Assembly: GCA_019873735.1 (NCBI GenBank)
Contig: JAIOAQ010000012.1
Coordinates: 1 to 64,000, forward strand
Direction: 5' to 3'
Length of the DNA: 64,000 nucleotides
From: Chloroflexota bacterium
Lineage (GTDB): Bacteria > Chloroflexota > Anaerolineae > Anaerolineales > Villigracilaceae
Positions within the stretch are counted from its first letter, which is position 1; each line of letters starts with the position of its first letter. The position numbers and the translations under genes are program-made. Below, one piece after another: positions 43,851 through 51,802 of this stretch. The notes below the pieces were generated by a model, which worked only from the letters and a program-made list of their open reading frames with translations, had not been told where the DNA came from and made no database searches.

Positions 43851-46394
43851 TTATTTGAACAGCGCTGGCCAGCGCCACTGGTTGGTATCCAGCCAGAACT
43901 CTCCCTCAGTGCGGTCCCAAAAGGCAAGCCGCCAGATACCCAGCCCTGGTGCGCCGCACTCGGTGCTGGCGATCGTCTCAGGAACAGTATCGGGCAGGAG
44001 ACATGCAGGGGGGGCTGGCCGCGCCTGCCAGGGTTTGTAAATGACCGGTGTAGGCGTGGGACCTGTTGTGTTGGGCAGGCCTGGCGAAGGGGCGCAAGAA
44101 TCGTTCCAGCGGATGTAACCGTCTGGTTGGCGGCACCACGTCTGGTTGGCGTATTTGACGACCCCGTAGGTGTAAGCATCTGAAACGTCACCATTCGGTT
44201 TGAGCAGGCGAACCGTATCGCCGCCATCGCTGAGCGAGATGCCGGTTACAGAGGCATAATAGACGGCATGTTCGCCTGGCTTGAGGCTGCGGCCGGGCAG
44301 GCGGTAAGGCTCAGAACCCTGGTCGGCTTCATCATCCAGTTCCCAGCCGGAAAGGTTGATGGTGGTGACGCCGGCATTGTAGATTTCGATGTACTCATCA
44401 AATACATCTATCTTGCCGTCGTTGTTCCAGTCCTGTCCGGCGCGTGGCACAAACTCATTCAGCACCAGGCGCGGCACAGGCGTGGGCGTGCGGTAGGGAA
44501 CCTTGGTAGGCGTGCGGGTGATGGTTGGGGTACGCGTGACCGTCGGCGTTTTGGAGGGGGTCGGGGTGACGCTGGCGGCCCAATTTGCCCGTCCGGGTGT
44601 GCCGTAGATTGGGTTTTGAGCCTTGTCTTTCCCGTTTTTGACGACGCCGGTGTTGGTGATCCAGGCGGCCGGACCGTCTGCTTGGCCAGTGCGTCGTTCC
44701 ATGGTGGGCCGATAAGTAGTGTTGGCGCCGGCTGGCCAGGCTACGCTGTCGTCTTCATTGGCGGAATCAACCACCGTGCCATCTGGCGCCAGCAAGCGCA
44801 GGACTTCGCCATCATTTGAAAGCGCGCCGCTGTATTGGATTTGCCTGACGCCGCTATCCAGGCTGCCAGGGTAGAAGGTGTCGGCGCTTCGTACCAGCAG
44901 CAAGTACTCGCCCGCTGCGATGATAATCCCGTTAAGCGAGAACCATGGGCTGCCATCTGAACTGATCAGGTACCAGCCGTTTAAGTTAACATCGGCGCTA
45001 TTGGGGTTATAGAGTTCAATCCATTCATGGTCGGCGTCGGCACGTGTGCCTGCCCAGGCGACCTCATTGATGATGACCGTCAGGCCGCTATAGCGGGTGG
45101 GCGTAGGTGTGGCCGAACGCGTTGGGGTCGGTGTGTTGGTAAGCGTAGCCGTTGGGCTTGGAGTGGCGGTGACGGTAGATGCCCAATTTGCCTGCCCGGG
45201 TGTGCCGTTGATGACATTGCCCGTTCGGTCAACTGCAAAGGTGTAACCGGGGATGCCGTTGAAGGTTAACCAGTTCTCATCGCTATCTACCAAGACGGTT
45301 CCACCGGCAGAACCGCGTTCCATGCTGGCATACGGATCGAAACGCGTGCCGGCCGGCCAAGGGCCGCCGTCATTGTTGGCCGTATCTACGATGTCATTGG
45401 TGGATGAATACAGCACCAGACGGTTCCCAGAAGGGCTTAAGGGGCTGAAATCATAGATTAGATTGGCGGGCTGGTTGGTGACGTTTTCGCGCGGTTCGAT
45501 CAGGTAATAACCGCCGGCGGCGATATTGCCGCTAAGCGGAATTTCGGTTGTCCCGCCGATCGCTGTCAAGCGCCAGCCATTGAGTGAAATGGAAACAGGG
45601 CTGGGGTTGTAGAGTTCAATCCACTGGCCTGAAATGCCATCTGCTTTTGTGCCGCCCCAGGCAATTTCGTTGATGACCACATCTCGTGTGCCTACCGCGG
45701 TGGGGGTGGGCTGGCAAACGTTCGGTACAATCGTGGAACTGTTACGCGGGTTGGATGGGTTTGCAATCCCAAAGTCTGTTGCGTTGTTATTGCCATCCAG
45801 ACATGCTCCCCAGTTACCGCCGGGGAGACGTTGGTAGCCCTTGTTCTCATTTGTTGTCATTGGGGTAAGCGTGCTACCCTCTTTGTAACTGGAGCCGCTG
45901 CTCATCCCAACCTGATCTACAATTTCTGTGCCGTCGCAATCTCCTGTAATGGGAGGCTGGCACAGGGCAATGCCGCCATCGTCTGTAATTCCGTTGGTGT
46001 TTGAAAATACCGCATCGGGCGGCGTTGAGCCTGAATAACCGCCTGTGCGGTTGTTGACAATCAGGTAATGCATTCCTGGTGAAAGAATCGTCCCGCCTGG
46101 CACGGTGGCCCGTAGTCCAAGGCTGCCGGAGGCATTGGATACCCATATTTGCCAGTTGCCGATATTTACATCCGCCGATGTTGGGTTGAACAATTCCACG
46201 AATTCATCATATCCCCCGTTGGGACCTCGCGTCCGAAATTCGCTGATAACTACAGTGCCGGGTAACTGCCTTGCCGGTGCGGCTTGAGCCGGTGCAGTCC
46301 AGCCGCGCGGCCAGAGCGCACCGGTTAGCAGGCCGAGTGCCAGCAACCCGGTCAACCAGCGAAAGAAATGTCTTTTGATTGGCAGAGTGCGCAT
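43851..46394 (-). CDS. Secreted protein with four lamin-tail domains
   Basis: 847 aa. The signal peptide (about 1-38, ending APAQAAPA) precedes four lamin-tail (LTD) domains, each with an I/L-N-E-x-x-x...E-x-I/V-E-L/I-Y/F-N core and an L/I-N/S-G-W strand: PGTVVISEFRTRG, RDVVINEIAWGG, LTVIINEVAWAG and PRLVLNEFVPRAG. Thr/Pro-rich linkers (TPTPTRSATPTPT style) separate them and are likely glycosylated. There is no sortase or S-layer motif; the C-terminus ends LDTNQWRWPALFK. Function is probably surface adhesion or matrix. The palindromic element C sits at its 3' end. Confidence 0.85.
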   Translation of the reverse strand: MRTLPIKRHFFRWLTGLLALGLLTGALWPRGWTAPAQAAPARQLPGTVVISEFRTRGPNGGYDEFVELFNPTSADVNIGNWQIWVSNASGSLGLRATVPGGTILSPGMHYLIVNNRTGGYSGSTPPDAVFSNTNGITDDGGIALCQPPITGDCDGTEIVDQVGMSSGSSYKEGSTLTPMTTNENKGYQRLPGGNWGACLDGNNNATDFGIANPSNPRNSSTIVPNVCQPTPTAVGTRDVVINEIAWGGTKADGISGQWIELYNPSPVSISLNGWRLTAIGGTTEIPLSGNIAAGGYYLIEPRENVTNQPANLIYDFSPLSPSGNRLVLYSSTNDIVDTANNDGGPWPAGTRFDPYASMERGSAGGTVLVDSDENWLTFNGIPGYTFAVDRTGNVINGTPGQANWASTVTATPSPTATLTNTPTPTRSATPTPTRYSGLTVIINEVAWAGTRADADHEWIELYNPNSADVNLNGWYLISSDGSPWFSLNGIIIAAGEYLLLVRSADTFYPGSLDSGVRQIQYSGALSNDGEVLRLLAPDGTVVDSANEDDSVAWPAGANTTYRPTMERRTGQADGPAAWITNTGVVKNGKDKAQNPIYGTPGRANWAASVTPTPSKTPTVTRTPTITRTPTKVPYRTPTPVPRLVLNEFVPRAGQDWNNDGKIDVFDEYIEIYNAGVTTINLSGWELDDEADQGSEPYRLPGRSLKPGEHAVYYASVTGISLSDGGDTVRLLKPNGDVSDAYTYGVVKYANQTWCRQPDGYIRWNDSCAPSPGLPNTTGPTPTPVIYKPWQARPAPPACLLPDTVPETIASTECGAPGLGIWRLAFWDRTEGEFWLDTNQWRWPALFK

Positions 46395-46636
46395 ATTACC
46401 CTATAAAATACGGCAGCCATCGAGGCGGCAGGGAAAACATACCTGCTTATTGTACCTGATGGTCTGCCAAAAGGGAGCCGGGGCCGCTTGCAAAATTTTC
46501 GGGAGGCGAGACGAACATCCCTCCTTAGAAACCGCGCAGTGCGCGGCAGGAAAAGGCGTGCTGCTCAGGTTCGGAAGACGACCGGGTACCTCGACGGCCT
46601 GAAGAAAATGATTCTCGCGGGACCTCGAAGAGGGGA
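46395..46636. other. Hairpin-rich spacer between spoVS and the lamin-tail gene
   Basis: No supported gene. There are several short stems: GGGAGG ... CCCTCC, CCGCGCAGTGCGCGG, and two occurrences of ACCTCGA with partial complements. A structured RNA or simply a terminator region for spoVS is possible; I could not match any RNA family. Confidence 0.4.
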
Positions 46637-46897
46637 TCAGCGCGGCGTGATGACCAGTTTTATGGCTGTACGCACCTTATCGTCAATTTCAACATCCACA
46701 AACTCTGGCACGCAGACCACTTCCAGCCCATCGGCGGCCAGGTAACCAGTTGCCAATACCAATGCCTTGATGGCCTGGTTAACCGCGCCTGCGCCAATGG
46801 CCTGTACTTCAGCGCGCTTGTGCTCTCGAAAGACACCCGCTATCGCCCCAGCGACGGCAGAGGTACGGGAGTTTGCAGAAACTTTAATCATATCCAT
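46637..46897 (-). CDS. spoVS: SpoVS-like protein
   Basis: 86 aa, the exact family length. MDMIKVSANSRTSAVAGAIA, then QAIGAGAVNQAIKALVLATG and DKVRTAIKLVITPR match the small Alba-like fold of stage V sporulation protein S. In Bacillus it affects sporulation timing, but homologues occur in many non-sporulating phyla including Chloroflexota, where a nucleic-acid-binding role is presumed. GGGAGG precedes the ATG. Promoter boxes on this strand: TTGAAT (46971-46966) and TACAAT (46948-46943), 17 bp apart. Confidence 0.92.
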   Translation of the reverse strand: MDMIKVSANSRTSAVAGAIAGVFREHKRAEVQAIGAGAVNQAIKALVLATGYLAADGLEVVCVPEFVDVEIDDKVRTAIKLVITPR

Positions 46898-47279
46898 GGC
46901 GAACCTCCCAGTTTGAAAAGAGGGGCTGTTATTCTTGAATTGATTGTACAAGATTTACCGACTCAATTCAAGCGGTTTTCCAGAACCACCTGGTTTCTTG
47001 TCGGTCTTGCATTCCCTTGCAGCGGCATTGACAAAATGACCAGACTCGCGCCGCAAAAAGTGCCTGTGCCTTTCTCAAAAGTTTTGCTCGCCCGTGCTTT
47101 TCAGGTATACTGTAATCGTCTCTACGTTTCCCAAAAGGCAGGGTTAGTCTTGCCATCTTGGCCGGGGTAAAGAGACCGGTTTTCCCTGTGGGCCGTATTC
47201 GAAAGATGGACAACGCAAGCGTCCCGGCACACATGGCTTTGTCAGGTTCGATATCAACTTCCTTTCAATGCAGGCAATT
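46898..47279. other. Divergent regulatory region between spoVS and a membrane gene
   Basis: It contains the spoVS promoter on the minus strand, and on the plus strand TTGCTC (47084-47089) and TATACT (47106-47111) 16 bp apart. The second promoter would give the downstream membrane gene a leader of about 160 nt with several stems. An open frame through it (from 47158) has no Shine-Dalgarno and is not called. Confidence 0.5.
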
Positions 47280-47654
47280 ATGGAAACGATTTCAAGATTT
47301 CTCTTACCAGGATCATTGTTGCTGCTCGTTTACGTTTTTGGCTTTTGGGTGAGCACTCTTGGCAAGCCGTATCATGGATTGCTTTTTAACCTTCACAAAC
47401 TGATTGCACTTGGAGCAGTGATTTTGGGAGTCATTCGAGTCAGCAACTTGCTCAAAGATGCAAACATTCAATTCGTTATGATTGCGCTGGCGGCGGTCTG
47501 TGTTTTATGTATTGTTGTCTTATTTGCGACGGGTGCCTTGATGAGTGTTGGCAGGCTTCGTCATGCCCCGCTGTTGATAATTCACAGAATCGCACTGACT
47601 GCCTTGCCGCTTGCGGTGACATCTATGCTTTATTTTCTGACCGGCGGTAAATGA
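47280..47654 (+). CDS. Small polytopic membrane protein
   Basis: 124 aa with four hydrophobic helices (about 5-25, 40-58, 67-87, 98-118). Starting METISRFLLPGSLLLLVYVF. Conserved-looking histidines lie in KPYHGLLFNLHKL and RHAPLLIIHR; pairs of His in helices can be haem ligands, but no family could be named. The Shine-Dalgarno is weak. Confidence 0.6.
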   Translation: METISRFLLPGSLLLLVYVFGFWVSTLGKPYHGLLFNLHKLIALGAVILGVIRVSNLLKDANIQFVMIALAAVCVLCIVVLFATGALMSVGRLRHAPLLIIHRIALTALPLAVTSMLYFLTGGK

Positions 47655-47817
47655 ATAGAGGCCGCTCAGGGCCTCTGTTGTGGCCAGACGGGAAGTGTAC
47701 AAACGCCCAAGTATCATCCGCACCTGTCTTCTTGGAAGAGGCAGCGAACCATTGCGTATAGAATTGGGTTATGCGCTTGCTAAACCACATAATCAAAGTA
47801 CACAAGGAATTGATAAT

Positions 47818-48636
47818 ATGACTCGAAACACAGACCTATGGTTATGGCTTACTGTTCCTATCGCCATTCTCCTGGCGATTGCATCAGGAAGCGGCGTATG
47901 GGTGAGCAACATCTATCGCGACACTCCTAATCTTGTGGCTCAAGCAATCGGACAGGATGCAATCACGCTTGGGGTTGCTCTTCCCACCCTGATCATTAGC
48001 GCGCTTCTTGCTGGTCGAGGTTCCCAAGGGGCGCGGCTGGTCTGGTTAGGGGGATTGATTTATACAGTGTATACCTATGTCGGTTATGCATTTTCTGTTC
48101 GCTTCAACTCGCTGTTCCTGGTTTATGTTGCCCTATTGGGATGCTCGACTTATGCTTTAATCGGTGGCCTTGCGACGACGGATTGGGCTGGCATCAAGAC
48201 GAGATTCACAGAGCAGACGCCTGTCAAAGCGGTAAGCATCTATCTAGGGGTGATAGCGGCTCTTTTCTATTTGCTGTGGTTGAGTGAGGCGGTGCCCGCT
48301 TCACTTACAGGATATCCTCCTCAAAGTCTGATCGATGCCGGAACGCCAACCAATTTTGTGCAAGTGCTGGATATGGCCTGGCTGCTTCCCGCTGTTGTGA
48401 TAACAGCCACCAGCCTGTGGCGCAGATTGCCTCTGGGGTATGTGCTTGCGGGAGCATTACTCTCCCACTTTGTATTGCTTACCCTGGCGATTCTTTCCAT
48501 GGTGGCGTTTTTGGTGCGGGCAGGTCAACCTGTGGCGATCCCGCAAGTGGTGATTTATGGGGTATTATTGCTCCTCAGCCTTGGGTTGTGGGTTGTATAT
48601 TTGAAAAATTTGAAGCCGCAGCATATTCCAGCGTAG
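47818..48636 (+). CDS. Polytopic membrane protein, uncharacterised
   Basis: 272 aa with about eight transmembrane helices and short loops; begins MTRNTDLWLWLTVPIAILLA. No recognisable transporter or enzyme motif. AAGGA lies 9 bases before the ATG; an in-frame extension upstream lacks a site and overlaps the previous gene's tail region. Another small membrane gene follows after 17 bp with its own AAGGAG, so these form a short operon. The composition is lower in GC than much of the window. Confidence 0.7.
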   Translation: MTRNTDLWLWLTVPIAILLAIASGSGVWVSNIYRDTPNLVAQAIGQDAITLGVALPTLIISALLAGRGSQGARLVWLGGLIYTVYTYVGYAFSVRFNSLFLVYVALLGCSTYALIGGLATTDWAGIKTRFTEQTPVKAVSIYLGVIAALFYLLWLSEAVPASLTGYPPQSLIDAGTPTNFVQVLDMAWLLPAVVITATSLWRRLPLGYVLAGALLSHFVLLTLAILSMVAFLVRAGQPVAIPQVVIYGVLLLLSLGLWVVYLKNLKPQHIPA

Positions 48637-48653
48637 ACTATAAGGAGTCTGAC

Positions 48654-49028
48654 GTGCATATCCTTTTTGCTTTAATCTTCTTTGGCCACGGTTTTGCTCA
48701 CTTGCCGGGCTTCTTAGCATATTGGAAACTTGCCGACTTCAAAGAAATGCCTTACAAGACCACTGTCCTTGCAGGCAAGTTCGATGTCGGTGATGTAGGT
48801 ATCCGGGTGTTCGGATTCCTGTGGTTAATCGCGGCACTGGCATTTTTGGCTTCCAGTATCAGTGTGGGGCTACGGCTTTCCTGGTGGCAGTCGGCGGCCT
48901 TGGTCACTTCGACTTTCTCGCTTGTTCTCTGCATCATCGGTTTGCCGGATACGCGCTTTGGTCTCTTCGTCAATATTGTCCTGATTGCATTTCTGCTGCT
49001 AAACAGGCAAATGGGTTGGCTGTTGTGA
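48654..49028 (+). CDS. Small membrane protein, uncharacterised
   Basis: 124 aa from a GTG start (MHILFALIFFGHGFAHLPGF), AAGGAG 6 bases upstream. Four helices; a His-rich first helix (FGHGFAHLPG). Probably co-transcribed with the 272-aa membrane protein. The function is not readable. Confidence 0.65.
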   Translation: MHILFALIFFGHGFAHLPGFLAYWKLADFKEMPYKTTVLAGKFDVGDVGIRVFGFLWLIAALAFLASSISVGLRLSWWQSAALVTSTFSLVLCIIGLPDTRFGLFVNIVLIAFLLLNRQMGWLL

Positions 49029-49137
49029 GCGTTGTAAGGTAACTGCCAGACGTGCTACCTGCCCTATAATCTGCCGCGCAATGGTGAGTGCTTGACTGGT
49101 TAACAGCCAGTTCAAAGTCAGTGGAATTTCCCCGCAA

Positions 49138-49500
49138 TCAGCGCCAAGGCTGGCTTTGTATTCTTTCCACGATTCCCCGAATCCGTTCCGGCTCGTCTGT
49201 CCCGTCCAGGCTGCCTAACACTTCTGTCAGTGGGGCAATTCGTTCGCATGCCAGCGCCAGGTCGCCTTGATTGAAGGCCAGCAGGGCCAGTTCGGCCTGG
49301 AGTTCGGCAACGCGCCCGGGGCGGGGAATTTCGCTGCGCAGTTGCAGGCCGCGGGTCAGGGCGGATTCGGCGGCGGGGAAATCTCTATCGGCCAACTCGA
49401 TTCTGCCCAGATAGTAAAGCGCATTGGCCAGGTTGACTTTGTCGCCGGTTTGCTACGAAAGGGCAATTGCGGCACGGGCATTTTCGCGCCCCTCGGCCGC
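49138..49500 (-). pseudogene. TPR-protein remnant with internal stop
   Basis: On the minus strand the frame reads ENARAAIALS, then TAG at about 49452-49454, then QTGDKVNLANALYYLGRIEL and continues through two more TPR-like helices to TGA at 49138. The stop replaces what was probably a CAG in a tetratricopeptide repeat (like those at the C-terminus of AfsR/LuxR-type regulators). The 5' part of the gene is missing at about 49500, where an unrelated plus-strand fragment begins. Confidence 0.7.
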
Positions 49501-49840
49501 CTACCTGGGTGGGATGGGCGACCTGCTCCAGCGGCAGATCTTACAACTCGCCCTCGGCGCCGCAGCGGGCGGCGTGCGCGAAGTCCACACCGGCAGCGCC
49601 GCCTTTCAGCAAAAGTACATGCGCTGGGCGCAGAATCCGGGCGAAATCCGCCTCTCTCCTGCTCTCGAAACCGCCCTGTTGAACTGGAAAAGCGTCCCGC
49701 CTCTGGTCAAACGAACCTCCGAAGGCCTGACCATCGAACTGCGCGGCGCCCGCCTTTCCAAACCCGCCGATTTGCAGGCGCTGGTGCAATTGGGAGAATT
49801 GTTTTTAAGAAAATCACCCCCGTTTGAAATACTTCCCTAA
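49500..49840 (+). pseudogene. C-terminal fragment of an unidentified gene
   Basis: An open frame without its own start or Shine-Dalgarno encodes YLGGMGDLLQRQILQLALGA and ends SPPFEILP. The text looks like a normal C-terminus (amphipathic helices, RGARLSKPADLQALVQLGEL). It abuts the broken TPR gene head to head at about 49500, so both were probably truncated by one rearrangement. Family unknown. Confidence 0.5.
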
Positions 49841-49847
49841 AGACAGG

Positions 49848-49920
49848 TGGGCCCAGCAGGATTCGAACCTGCGGCCAAGCGATTATGAGTCGCCTGCTCT
49901 TACCGCTGAGCTATGGGCCC
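49848..49920 (-). tRNA. tRNA with CAT anticodon, probably tRNA-Ile2
   Basis: 73 nt, cloverleaf complete: acceptor GGGCCCA / TGGGCCC, D-arm GCTCAGCGGTAAGAGC, anticodon stem GCGAC/ATCGC around CTCATAA, T-arm CAGGTTCGAATCCTG. The anticodon is CAT. The D and anticodon arms (GAGCAGGCGACTCATAATCG) match the known E. coli ileX type rather than Met tRNAs, so this is probably the lysidine-modified Ile2 tRNA. The 3' CCA is not encoded in full. Confidence 0.9.
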
Positions 49921-49998
49921 GTTAAAGTAATCAGTGAGCAGTGCCCAGTGAACAACGCAGACTGATCACCGGAGACTGTTCACTGACCTGCATAACAG

Positions 49999-50070
49999 AG
50001 CGGGCGACGGGACTCGAACCCGCGAATATCAGCTTGGAAGGCTGATGCCTTACCACTTGGCGACGCCCGC
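49999..50070 (-). tRNA. tRNA-Gly (TCC)
   Basis: 72 nt: acceptor GCGGGCG / CGCCCGC, anticodon stem CAGCC/AGCTG around TTCCAA (anticodon TCC, read on the minus strand), T-arm CGGGTTCGAGTCCCG. CCA is not encoded. It lies 78 bp from the Ile2 tRNA on the same strand, with imperfect CAGTGAACAG-like repeats between them. Confidence 0.95.
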
Positions 50071-50148
50071 AACAAGCACCCCGATTCTACCGTGAGGCGG
50101 GCAGGAGGTCAAGCGTCATGCGTTCAAAATTCAGTCACTGAATTTTAC

Positions 50149-50177
50149 TTGACAAAAAACACATTCCGGGTTATACT
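50149..50177 (+). promoter_or_regulatory. Promoter of the Rrf2 regulator
   Basis: TTGACA (50149-50154) and TATACT (50172-50177) with 17-bp spacing, directly before the shared operator. Confidence 0.8.
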
Positions 50178-50178
50178 T

Positions 50179-50207
50179 GTACTATAATTCCTATTGTTTT
50201 AGTAGAC
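50179..50207. promoter_or_regulatory. Rrf2-type operator, copy 1
   Basis: The 29-bp site starts GTACTATAATTCCTAT and ends TTTTAGTAGAC. The dyad TACTA ... TAGTA spans 15 bp. A near copy in the opposite orientation precedes the transporter operon at 50724-50752; the two agree at about 24 of 29 positions. AT-rich Rrf2/CymR sites with ATAATTCC-TAT cores are known, which fits the adjacent gene. Confidence 0.75.
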
Positions 50208-50217
50208 TTTCAACCCT

Positions 50218-50679
50218 ATGCGACTCTCTAAACGTGGTGAATATGGCTTGCGGGCCATGATTGTGCTGGCAGATACCCCCAACCCGGGCGGGCCGTATCC
50301 TGTCATGCAAATCAAAGAGATTGCGCAACGCGAAAATATCCCGGCTAAATTCCTTGAGCAGATCCTGCTTGCCCTTAAGAACGCCGGGCTGTTGCAAAGC
50401 AAAATGGGCGTTGGCGGTGGTTACTACCTGGCCAGGCCGCCGCAGGAGATCACCCTCGGACATATCGAACGTGTCCTGGATGGTCCCCTGGCGCCCATCC
50501 GTTGCGTCAGCCAGATGGCCTACGAACCATGCGGCTGCCCCGATGCCGAGACCTGCGGCCTGCGCATGGTCATGGGCGATGTACGTAATGCCATCGCCGA
50601 TATCCTTGACCATACCACGCTAGCCGATGTCACCAAACGGGTACATGCTGTTCGAGCAATGAAACAGAAACCCGAGTAA
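50218..50679 (+). CDS. Rrf2-family transcriptional regulator
   Basis: 153 aa. N-terminal winged helix MRLSKRGEYGLRAMIVLADT; recognition region IPAKFLEQILLALKNAGLLQ, SKMGVGGGYYLARPPQEITL. Four cysteines (Cys96, 105, 107, 113) occupy the loop where IscR-type members hold an iron-sulfur cluster, though with different spacing, so cluster or redox sensing is plausible. Related regulators control iron-sulfur (IscR), cysteine/sulfur (CymR) or nitrosative stress (NsrR) genes. The operator is repeated before the next operon, making that its probable target. Confidence 0.88.
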   Translation: MRLSKRGEYGLRAMIVLADTPNPGGPYPVMQIKEIAQRENIPAKFLEQILLALKNAGLLQSKMGVGGGYYLARPPQEITLGHIERVLDGPLAPIRCVSQMAYEPCGCPDAETCGLRMVMGDVRNAIADILDHTTLADVTKRVHAVRAMKQKPE

Positions 50680-50723
50680 GTGAATGTGCCGCCAGTGGGG
50701 CGGCGGATTTTCATTACCCGAAA

Positions 50724-50752
50724 GTATACTAAATCTATAGGAATTATAATAC
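50724..50752. promoter_or_regulatory. Rrf2-type operator, copy 2
   Basis: The site (starting GTATACTAAATCTATAGG on the plus strand, ending AATTATAATAC) is the reverse-orientation copy of 50179-50207. It includes a TATAAT (50745-50750) that could be the -10 box of the transporter operon, so binding would block transcription. Confidence 0.75.
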
Positions 50753-50776
50753 TTTGACAATTTGGAGTAACTTAGC

Positions 50777-51802
50777 ATGATTAGCGCCAAACATCTGTAC
50801 AGACTTTTTGCCCTGTTGACCCTCTTTGGCCTCCTGCTGACGGCTTGCGGTTCAAACGCCCCCGAGCCTGCTCCCGCTGAGACGGAATCTGCCGCGGCTG
50901 AGGCCCCCGCCGCTACCCAGGAGCCGGCTGACACGCTTGAAGGCACCATCACCATCTCCGGCGCTTTTGCCCTCTACCCGATGATGACCCGCTGGGCCGA
51001 AGAATTCCAGAAGCTGCACCCCAACGTCCAGTTTGACATCTCCGGCGGCGGTGCCGGCAAGGGCATGACCGACGCGCTCTCCGGCGCGGTGGATATCGGC
51101 ATGGTCTCGCGCTCGATCAAACCCGAAGAAGAAGCCCAGGGCGCTTATGGCGTGGCTGTGGTCAAAGATGCCGTCTTCCCGACCATCAATGCCAACAATC
51201 CTGTTGTTGACGACATTATGTCCAAGGGCATCACGCAAGACACCTTCATCAAAATCTTCATCACCGGCGAAATTACCACCTGGGGCCAGGTGGTCGGCAA
51301 ACCTGAGATTACCGATGAGATTCACGTCTACACCCGCTCCGACGCCTGCGGCGCGGCCGAAATGTGGGCCAAGTTCACCGGCGACAAGAAGCAGGAAGAC
51401 CTGCTGGGTGTGGCCGTCAACGCCGACCCCGGTCTGCTCGCAGCCGTCATCAAGGACCCGCTGGGCATCGGCTACAACAACCTTGGTTACGCCTACGATA
51501 TTAGCGCCGACACCCCTGTGGCTGGCGCGCTGGTCGTCCCGATTGACCTGAACTCAGACGGACAGGCTCAGGATGATGAGAAGTACGAAACCATGAGCGA
51601 AGCAATGGAAGCGGTTGCCTCCGGTAAGTACCCCTCCCCGCCGGCGCGCCCGTTGAACGTAGTCACGAAGGGCAAACCCACCGGTCTAACACAAACCTTC
51701 ATCCTGTGGATACTGACCGATGGCCAGCAGTTCGTTGGCGAGGCCGGTTATGTCCAACTCCCGGCCGAACAACTGGCAGAATCGCTTGCAAAGGTTAAGT
51801 GA
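50777..51802 (+). CDS. Pst-like anion-binding lipoprotein
   Basis: 341 aa. Lipobox LLLTACGS (Cys about 23), acidic/Ala-rich linker to about 50, then a PstS-type periplasmic fold: SGAFALYPMMTRWAEEFQKL, ISGGGAGKGMTDALSGAVDI, and ITGEITTWGQVVGKPEI. In PstS the phosphate site includes the block R-S-D-x-S-G-T; here it reads Arg187-Ser-Asp-Ala-Cys191-Gly-Ala193, so the Ser and Thr hydroxyls are replaced by Cys and Ala. That suggests a ligand other than phosphate, or altered affinity. It is followed by the permeases and ATPase without a break. Standard tools would call it pstS. Confidence 0.88.
   Translation: MISAKHLYRLFALLTLFGLLLTACGSNAPEPAPAETESAAAEAPAATQEPADTLEGTITISGAFALYPMMTRWAEEFQKLHPNVQFDISGGGAGKGMTDALSGAVDIGMVSRSIKPEEEAQGAYGVAVVKDAVFPTINANNPVVDDIMSKGITQDTFIKIFITGEITTWGQVVGKPEITDEIHVYTRSDACGAAEMWAKFTGDKKQEDLLGVAVNADPGLLAAVIKDPLGIGYNNLGYAYDISADTPVAGALVVPIDLNSDGQAQDDEKYETMSEAMEAVASGKYPSPPARPLNVVTKGKPTGLTQTFILWILTDGQQFVGEAGYVQLPAEQLAESLAKVK

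Noticed and set aside
46488-46745. 85-codon Arg-rich frame and possible SRP-like CAGGTTCGGAAG stretch
   Set aside because: The frame overlaps spoVS antisense; the SRP helix-8 consensus (GGTCAGG ... GGAAGCAGCC) is not met, so no RNA was called.
46637-46897. Evidence that the organism sporulates
   Set aside because: spoVS alone is widespread in non-sporulating bacteria, and no other sporulation gene is seen.
47112-47279. Possible c-di-GMP riboswitch in the leader of the 124-aa membrane gene (TCGAAAG ... GACAACGCAAGC)
   Set aside because: Only isolated fragments resemble the GEMM core; the required GGCAAACC and GGGACGCAAAG pairing is not found.
49848-49920. Initiator or elongator tRNA-Met for the CAT tRNA
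   Set aside because: Arms match the Ile2 (lysidine) type better; no initiator-type mismatch at the acceptor end (the first pair is G-C). Confirmation needs tilS-type identity analysis.
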